From Cordilura impudica (Eukaryota; Arthropoda; Insecta; Diptera; Scathophagidae): DNA of 64,000 nt. The notes below the pieces were generated by a model. The model had not been told where the DNA came from and did no database searches. It was given only the letters and a program-made list of their open reading frames with translations. Positions 57,580 through 64,000 of this stretch are shown piece by piece. The translations under genes and the position numbers were made by a program. Position 1 is the stretch's first letter. Each line of letters starts with the position of its first letter. Location: contig OY821519.1 in the NCBI GenBank assembly GCA_963682025.1, forward strand, positions 251,114,858 through 251,178,857. The letters are read 5' to 3'.

Positions 57580-58654
57580 TGGTGATCCTGCTGACCAACG
57601 ATCCTGAATACTGCTGAACAACGATCATGAATCCTGCTAAACAACGACAATCCTGAATCCTGCCTGAACAACAATCCTGCCTGCTACATTGATTTCAATG
57701 GTATGCATAAAATAAAGTAAGCATATCACCTTAATCCTTAAAATGCTACATACTGCATAGAAAACAGTACAAAGCGTCAAGATTGCGTCGAAAGTATCTG
57801 TATCGACTAGTACTAAAGAAAAAAAGAAGAGAACATCCAGTTAATTATTTCGAAATAACCAACAGACACCGCATTGGCGAGGTTGGTAGAATTTCGAACA
57901 TTTTTTTATATTAAAGAAATTTTTTTTTAACAAACCCAACAGACACCGCATTGGTATTTGTTTTTAGGATGAAACAAAAGATCTATTTTTGTGATAAGAG
58001 TAAAAAAAAATTGTGTGAGGAATATTTTTTTTCTAAAGAGTTGTGAAATTTTGTAAGAAGTGATTTTGAAAAAAAAAAAAAAATTTTTATTACGTACGCG
58101 TGAACTTAATACTTGCATGGGTGAATTATTTTACGACAAACACCACGTATAAACGAAGTAAAAGGGGCTTACTACAATTGTTTTGAAGGAAAAGAATTTA
58201 TGGAGGAATCTTGGGAGGAGATAGTTGAAGGAATGCGCATAGCGGAGAACAACTGGAAAAAAACAATTGCAAGAATACGGAGCGGACGTACCGAAACCGA
58301 AAATATTACAATTTGGCCCAAAACCGATTAAAATAGTGAAGAAAATTGAAATATTTTTAGACCGTCCTATATTACATTTGTTGCTGGATCCATCAACTTT
58401 TATATATAGCTTTTTTCCCTCTTGCAAAATGGATCCATGTACGGTTTGCATATCCTCATTATATATGATCCTTGACGTTATATCAGAATGGAATTATGTT
58501 TTTAATTTGTTAATAATTGATTTATATTTTCAATAGATCCAAAACAAATAAATCATAGGAGAGAACAAGTGCAGTTTAATATAAAATATTTACGCCTCAT
58601 AATCAAATTAATACCCCAGGAGTTAATTATCAGCGTTATCAAAGATTGCACCAT
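57580..58654 (+). other. Leader and remnant interior of family D element
   Basis: 57580-57690 is a run of degenerate gatcctgaat/ctgctgaacaacg words beginning with the putative primer-binding site. A 21-base-class repeat (aaccaacagacaccgcattg and acccaacagacaccgcattg) occurs at about 57861 and 57938. A short frame at 58200-58331 (MEESWEEIVEGMRIAENNW) is acidic and of unknown meaning. No gag or pol. Confidence 0.5.
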
Positions 58655-58757
58655 AATTATAATTGAACAATAACTAGGTTTTGTTAAAAAATTGATTTTT
58701 CATAAAATTAAATTAATAGTTTCATAGAATCCACAATTTTGATATTTTCGTTTTCAA
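58655..58757 (+). repeat. Repeat R, third (partial) copy
   Basis: ataattgaacaataactag and aattaatagtttcata..aatccac and attttgatattttcgtt match the second half of repeat R at 29872-29995 and 35165-35275. It stops where the 240-bp array begins. Confidence 0.65.
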
Positions 58758-58759
58758 TA

Positions 58760-59715
58760 GATTTTTCAACAAGAAGCATCATTTATATCAGATAAAATAA
58801 TTTATTAGCTGATACATCAGGATATATCTTTTTCGAAATCAGTTGGCAACCCTTATTGTGTCAGTCGTGTTTTATTTTGGCCTCTTATTAATTTATTTTT
58901 AAATAATTTAATTGGTTTTTACAAATTGTATTACGTGAAAAGTATAATTACGATTTGGTAAAGTGTGATTTGATTTAATTTGTATTCATGTTCATAGATT
59001 TTTCAACAAGAAGCATTATTTATATCAGATAAAATAATTTATTAGCTGATACATCAGGATATATCTTTTTCGAAATAAGTTGGCAACCCTTATTGTGTCA
59101 GTCGTGTTTTATTTTGGCCTCTTGTTAATTTATTTTTAAATAACAATTTAATTGGTTTTTACAAATTGTATTACGTGAAAAGTATAATTACAATTTGGTA
59201 AAGTGTGATTTGATTTAATTTGCATTCATGTTCATAGATTTTTCAACAAGAAGCATCATTTATATCAGATAAAATAATTTGTTAGCTGATACATCAAGAT
59301 ATATCTTTTTCGAAATAAGTTGGCAACCCTTATTGTGTCAGTCGTGTTTTATTTTGGCCTCTTGTTAATTTATTTTTAAATAACAATTTAATTGGTTATT
59401 ACAAATTGTACTACGTGAAAAGTATAATTTCGATTTGGTAAAGTGTGATTTGATTTAATTTGTATTCATGTTCATAGATTTTTCAACAAGAAGCATCATT
59501 TATATCAGATAAAATAATTTATTAGCTGATACATCAGGATATATCGTTTTCGAAATAAGTTGGCAACCCTTATTGTGTCAGTCGTGTTTTATTTTGGCCT
59601 CTTATTAATTTATTTTTAAATAACAATTTAATTGGTTTTTACAAATTGTATTACGTGAAAAGTATAATTTCGATTTGGTAAAGTGTGATTTGATTTAATT
59701 TGTATTCATGTTCAT
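58760..59715 (+). repeat. 240-bp tandem array, four copies
   Basis: Units begin gatttttcaacaagaagcat at 58760, 58996, 59236 and 59476 and end ..attcatgttcata at 59715. They differ by a few substitutions and a 4-base indel in the first unit. No ORF. Confidence 0.95.
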
Positions 59716-59868
59716 ACTGTGCGGTGTTTATTTTAATATAAAACTCTTAGTTTTGTGTTTCTGATGCGTTTTGTTTTTATTTTTCGTATAAACATATTTT
59801 GTTGTTGTTTTGATAGTTCGATTTGAAAAATATTGAAAATTATGGCAAAAATAAGAACAGTGGTAGTG

Positions 59869-59935
59869 TATTATATTCATAAGGTGGACGATAACTTTAG
59901 TTAGTCACTGATAAACGTATTTTAGTTACGACTAA
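59869..59935 (+). mobile_element. LTR-like fragment, family C, cut by Harbinger
   Basis: Matches the first about 60 bases of the sequence at 36382 (tcataaggtggacgataact). The Harbinger element begins directly after tacgac-taa; sequence beyond the other Harbinger end (62680 on) may continue this element. Confidence 0.45.
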
Positions 59936-60252
59936 AGGTTCGTTTCCGCATACACCGTAATCGTCGACGAAAACGAAATTACATTTGCAACGAAAAAAAG
60001 TTCGTTGCAGAAATCGGCGACGAAAACTAGCAACGTAACGGCGGCGTTCAGCAACGAAAAACTAGCCATATGGCGACGAAACGAAAACAACATAGACTAG
60101 GTTGTTTTCGTTGCTGTAGGAACGAAATGTGATATTTACAGAGTTGTTAATCAAAAATTGTGCGGCAGAGGTGTTAATAAATAAGTAAATAAACAAAGTG
60201 CGAAATCTTATTCATTCGTTTTTTGCACAAGTTTAGTGATTATTACTATAAA

Positions 60253-62115
60253 ATGAGTAAAAAATTGCAATTTTCTTTGTGCGACGAGGAAAGGATCATT
60301 GACTTTGTCAAAAATAATGAAATTTTGTACAATGTACGACATGCACAGTTCCGTGACAGTGTACGAAAGAATCAAGTGTGGTTGAAATTGGCAGATGAGT
60401 TAAATGCAGAAAGTATGTATATTTATTTCATTTTATTTTGTTAAAATAAAGCATGGTAAAAGATTTGTTAAATTGATCGGTCCTGCCATGCAACCGCTCC
60501 AACTCCATTGAAATAATCTTTCAATTTGTCTCGAATTATTGATGCTTCATTGTTTGGTCGGCCACCAGCTGTTGCATTTGTAATTGAAATCAAATTATTA
60601 ACTGGGATAGTCAAGTCGTCTGTATTTCCGAATATGGTCTCTGCCGGTGAATTTATTTTTTCGGTACGCATCATATTGTGTAATATACATGCCGCAACAA
60701 TAACATTGTCGATTGTTTCCGGGGTAGTAATACCAATTGGTGTGTGAAAAACACGGAAATATGAAGCCATAATTCCAAGCGTATTCTCCGTTGTTCTTCT
60801 AGCACGGGAATGGTGGTAATTGTAAATTGCTTTGCATCGATCATGTAGTGATTGTTGTCTTGGATATGGTTTCATGAAGTTTTTGTGCAAGGCAAATGCT
60901 TCATCACCAAGTATAACATTTGGCAAAACAGTTTCAGTGTATGGTAGAGCATTCGGCGGTGGAATATTAAATTGCTCGTTGTTAATTCTTTGGCCCATTT
61001 CGCTTTTTAAGTAAATGCCAGCATCCCCTTCTTGGCCATATGAGCCAACGTCTAGTTGAAAAAGGCTGAGCCAGTCTTGGGTGGAGATTTTATTCGTACA
61101 TGTTTGCCACCAATTGCCTCACAACAATTCGGATAGTTCCATTTGGTTGAAAAATCAGCAATATTTTTAGTGAATGATTCAGTCGTTGGTGCTGGCATCG
61201 CTGTCCCCAAAAAATGTTTCACAATAGATGCAAGGCATTTTGGATTAATTTTACAAATTGTTGATTTGTGTGCCCTGAATTGAAAGGCCAATGATGCAAA
61301 TGTTTCACAAGTAGCTAGATATATGAAATACATAACAAAATATTTTATTAAAGTTTTATTTATATATATGTAGTTGATGCTGCGAAAAAAAAATGGGTAC
61401 ATATGCGCGACTATTTCGTTCGGATGCAAACAAAAAAAAAAAACACCGGAAACCCAACGACCTCTTCAAAGCGAGACGAATCGATGATGTTTCTTTTAGA
61501 TACATCCATTTTGAAGCGGAAGTAAATATCTGGTTTTTACCAAAATAAACATCATTTAAAATATTCTTATTTTTTTTAATTTTAAGAACCGTAACCAACT
61601 TGACATTAAGCGAAGCATCAACAACCAACGACGCATCACCATTCACCCAGGCAACGTTATGCACTGAAGCATCTCCTGAGTTATGCTTACAAATTGACTT
61701 GGAGCAGTCCGGAATAGATTTCAATTTGCAGAATATCTCGGATATAAACGAAGCCACAGATGGTCGTACCAGCAGCAATACATCTTGGGCGGATAGTCGG
61801 CCTAGCAGCTTCGATATCGAAACTCCACAGTCTAGTCGAAACAAACGACATACTCCATCTTGCGACCCCATAAATGATCTACTCCGTGAACTGATTACAA
61901 CGCGCAAGCAAAAACCAGTGGATTTTTTGCAACCCACAACAAAGTCGAAGGACCATTTGGACCAATTTTTTGAATCTATTGCCACTACAATGCGTACATT
62001 CCCGACCATGTCGATCGCAAAATTGAAATTGAAAATTTCACAGATTGTCGGTGAAGAAGAAGTTTCTTTGGCTGAACAAGATATCGAACATTTGCATATC
62101 GATCCATTACAATAA
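60253..62115 (+). CDS. MADF-BESS DNA-binding protein of Harbinger, three exons, 278 aa
   Basis: Exon 1 60253-60412 (donor gtatgt), exon 2 61374-61521 (acceptor tatgtag, donor gtaaat), exon 3 61587-62115 (acceptor ttttaag). Phases agree and give an open frame. Exons 1-2 make a MADF (Myb/SANT-like) domain: ERIIDFVKNNEILYN, then KKKWVHMRDYF. Exon 3 is serine/threonine-rich and ends in a BESS-type motif (DHLDQFFESI ... ISQIVGEEEV). In Harbinger systems this accessory protein binds the ends and brings in the transposase to the nucleus. It appears intact while the transposase is not. A poly-A run in exon 2 (about 61430) makes slippage errors possible. Confidence 0.75.
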
Positions 62116-62472
62116 CGCCCATATATGTTTTAACATTTTTATTTAATAAAAAACCATTTCTTACCTTAAGGTGGTAGGTATTCCTTCCAAATCACATTTG
62201 ATAGTATCCAGCACAGATTCAAAAAGATGACGGCTCAAACGAAAATATTCTTTAAATTTGGTATCATCATCCATCAAATAACGATCAATTAAGATATTGT
62301 GTGCACCTTCTCTTGCCCGCTGTTTGTACATCACGTGGATATTTTTTCTGCTCTTCTTTACTTTTAATATTAACAGCAGTAACAAATCCCTTTCATACTC
62401 CTCCTGAGCCATATTATAGGCTGCAATTCGACGATTTGCCTCGTTAATTTCATCGACACTGTAATTTTCCAT
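60468..62472 (-). pseudogene. Harbinger transposase, broken
   Basis: N-terminal exon 62472-62165 (MENYSVDEINEANRRIAA ... DTIKCDLEGIPTTLR, donor gtaaga) matches the N-terminal region of Harbinger DDE proteins. The middle part (about 61310-61070) has FASLAFQFRAHKSTICKI, WNYPNCCEAIGGKHVRIKSP: the first catalytic Asp of I-D-G-K-H is Gly. After SAFFN a deletion and frameshift (about 61060) remove the block before DVGSYGQEGDAG. The C-terminal frame (60998-60468) carries GDEAFALHKNFMKPYP and RRTTENTLGIMASYFRVF with the third acid. No clean acceptor joins the first exon to the rest. Non-functional. Confidence 0.85.
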
Positions 62473-62679
62473 ATTTTTTGTATTTAATCAATACTTATTT
62501 TCGATGCACAATATTACACTTCACAATGACAACTAAAAAAAATTCCGTTCAGTTTCTGTATTATGCCGCAACGCTCCCAACTGAAACGAAAACGATTAGC
62601 AACGAAACGGTGCCGTACAACAACGTTCTCAGTTTCAGTTTTCGTCGACGATTACGGTGTATGCGGAAACGAGCCTTAA

Positions 62680-63240
62680 GTCATTACTTTTTTTTTATGA
62701 ACGTTCTGCATTAGGGTAGAGTAAAATGCGATATTGTTTCCGCGTATATGGTAGCATTTTTAAATGACATATTTTTGTTTTGTTTTGATTGAATCACTTC
62801 ATTTAACGAATAAAGTGTGCTGTGGTCATGAGACTGACTGGTCATTGATTTCTTGTTTTTGTTTATATTATTGTATATTGTATATATTATTAGTAGTATG
62901 GTATTTTGTTCTTGTTTTTCTTTTTGTATCATAATATTACTGTTTGCATTTTTTATTCATTTTTGTTATTGGTGTTATTTTTTTTAATGTAGGTCTCATT
63001 TTTAATTGTCATTCAATTTATTTGTTATTGTTTTATATTTTTATTGTTTTAATTCTTAAGATTTTATTTTAAAAAAAGATGTATAAATAATGAAGTAGAT
63101 AGCTAGAGCAGAGAGTGGTGAAACAAGCTCTGACTAGAAACCTACTCAGGTAGTAAATTCCTCGACTTGTGTTTATTCTTTTTCTTTCATTACAGCTACA
63201 TTGGTGCTGTTTGTGCGCCGACGAAAAGCGCAAGCCTGCG
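62680..63240 (+). other. LTR-like or unassigned retroelement sequence
   Basis: T-rich region with a TATA-type box (gtataaataatg, about 63080), a downstream cag..agtt-poor GC patch and an end-like ttacagctacattggtgctg. It might be the continuation of the family C LTR interrupted by Harbinger, or a BEL-type LTR end with leader. No ORF. Confidence 0.3.
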
Positions 63241-63438
63241 CTTTAACATAATAGGCAACCCATAGGGACCTTCTTGTTTTCTTTTGTTCCTTTGTTTGGG
63301 GAGTAAGCCCCAATAATTCTTTTAGATTTATACCATCAAGTTTGCAAAAAATTATATGATGTAGATTAAATATTGTAAAATCGATTTATCACAACGATGT
63401 AGAATTTAAATTAATGCAACGTAAACGTGTCTTTCCGT
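63241..63438. other. Spacer
   Basis: Short AT-rich interval; nothing recognised. Confidence 0.4.
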
Positions 63439-63872
63439 TGTAGTGTATGCATACTATAGGGCATTCACGTAGCAGCGATCGTTTAAGTGACGACAACACA
63501 AAGCAAATACGGAAATGTATGTTTTGTGCATTTGATATCATGATAATTGACCACCCAAGAGATACATGGTGCAAGTGTTCCACATATGTATGTCACATAG
63601 TGAATTACCAAGGTTGCTCATAATGCTGCTTTGGCACTTAGAAATTTTAAGAGAATGTTTTAGTATATAAGAAGTAATTATTTTTAGTTTTGATCAGTAT
63701 CAATTTAGATGACAACAAGCTCACATCGGAGCTCAACTTAATATCTACATTTTAAAAATAAATAAAAAGCAGTCCTCCGACGGACAAAAACAAAAATAAG
63801 AAAAAGAAGTTTATCATTTTACCATTATCCTGGACAGCAAACATCCTCTATTTACATCATCTTCTTTTACAT
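63439..63872 (+). mobile_element. LTR, family B, copy 4, internally deleted
   Basis: Starts tgtagtgtatgcatactata. Compared with copy 3 (37578) about 200 bp are missing after gcattcacgtag, rejoining at gcgatcgtt. It ends ..ttttaca directly before tggcgatcctgggac (63873), the putative primer-binding site. Confidence 0.8.
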
Positions 63873-64000
63873 GGCGATCCTGGGACATTCTTGGAATCCT
63901 GCATCCTGATCCTCAAGAAACATCATCTTATTTACATCTAATCCTAATGGAACCAAAATCATCCCAATACTATTTCAACAGCATCCTGATGCTGAAGCAA
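63873..64000 (+). other. Leader of a family B element running off the window
   Basis: Primer-binding site tggcgatcct followed by atcctg/catcctgatcctc words. Gag and pol, if present, lie beyond the right edge. Confidence 0.6.

Larger units (their letters stand above)
59936..62676 (+). mobile_element. PIF/Harbinger-type transposon, two genes
   Basis: Ends are near-perfect inverted repeats of about 38 bp (aggttcgtttccgcatacac at the left and the complement of ..gaaacgagcct at the right) with target duplication taa at 59933-59935 and 62677-62679, as expected for Harbinger (TWA). Inside: a plus-strand MADF-BESS gene and a minus-strand DDE transposase gene whose intron holds the last MADF-BESS exon. 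Subterminal regions repeat gcgacgaaa/gcaacgaaa words. Confidence 0.92.

Overview
This is a window of an insect nuclear genome, almost certainly a higher (cyclorrhaphan) fly. It is very AT-rich and intron-containing. Its only recognisable host gene is the 5' end of the fly orthologue of myopic (HD-PTP/PTPN23), on the minus strand at 5471-6513. The mobile elements (a rosa-like DD41D mariner, a Hermes-type hAT, mdg1/412-like LTR elements, a Helitron) also fit Diptera. The species cannot be named from sequence alone. Nothing is prokaryotic: there is no operon, rRNA, tRNA or CRISPR array.

Left part (1-13 kb): two same-direction copies of a decayed transposase-like gene with a shared 3' tail (354-1845 and 10338-11870) flank the first two myopic exons. 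Between them lie a minus-strand Helitron-related fragment (3714-4545), an LTR-like sequence (8142-8550) and a 1.8 kb TTTAT-rich low-complexity block.

Middle (13-32 kb): a complete but catalytically dead mariner (13570-15666) carrying a zeste-like gene fragment, a Tc1 remnant, about 4 kb of featureless DNA, an inverted-repeat element (20962-21661), a hAT with perfect 8-bp target-site duplication (21672-23524), weak retroelement remnants, then an endogenous chuvirus-type glycoprotein locus (28847-32265), broken by frameshifts and a 1 kb insertion that itself contains a solo LTR.

32-53 kb: a decayed Helitron (32362-34985) split by a non-autonomous LTR element, a pile of related LTRs (35502-38207), then a large Helitron (38208-52618) with both ends. 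Its RepHel gene was coding-competent until a 7.27 kb Ty3/gypsy-type element (41648-48914, two apparently identical LTRs, 4-bp target-site duplication) landed inside it. The retrotransposon has three small ORFs before gag, a gag without CCHC knuckle, a textbook -1 slippery heptamer and an intact pol.

53-64 kb: an LTR (53560-57579) split by an apparently complete Hermes-type hAT (53619-56990; 612-codon transposase with one 70-bp intron), a 240-bp tandem array, a two-gene Harbinger element (59936-62676) with an intact MADF-BESS gene but a broken transposase, and further LTR fragments to the window end.

The window reads as a nested transposon graveyard with a few young elements. The best candidates for follow-up are the chuvirus-like glycoprotein locus and its associated mobile repeat, the pre-gag small-ORF cluster shared by two LTR families, and the apparently intact Hermes-like hAT.
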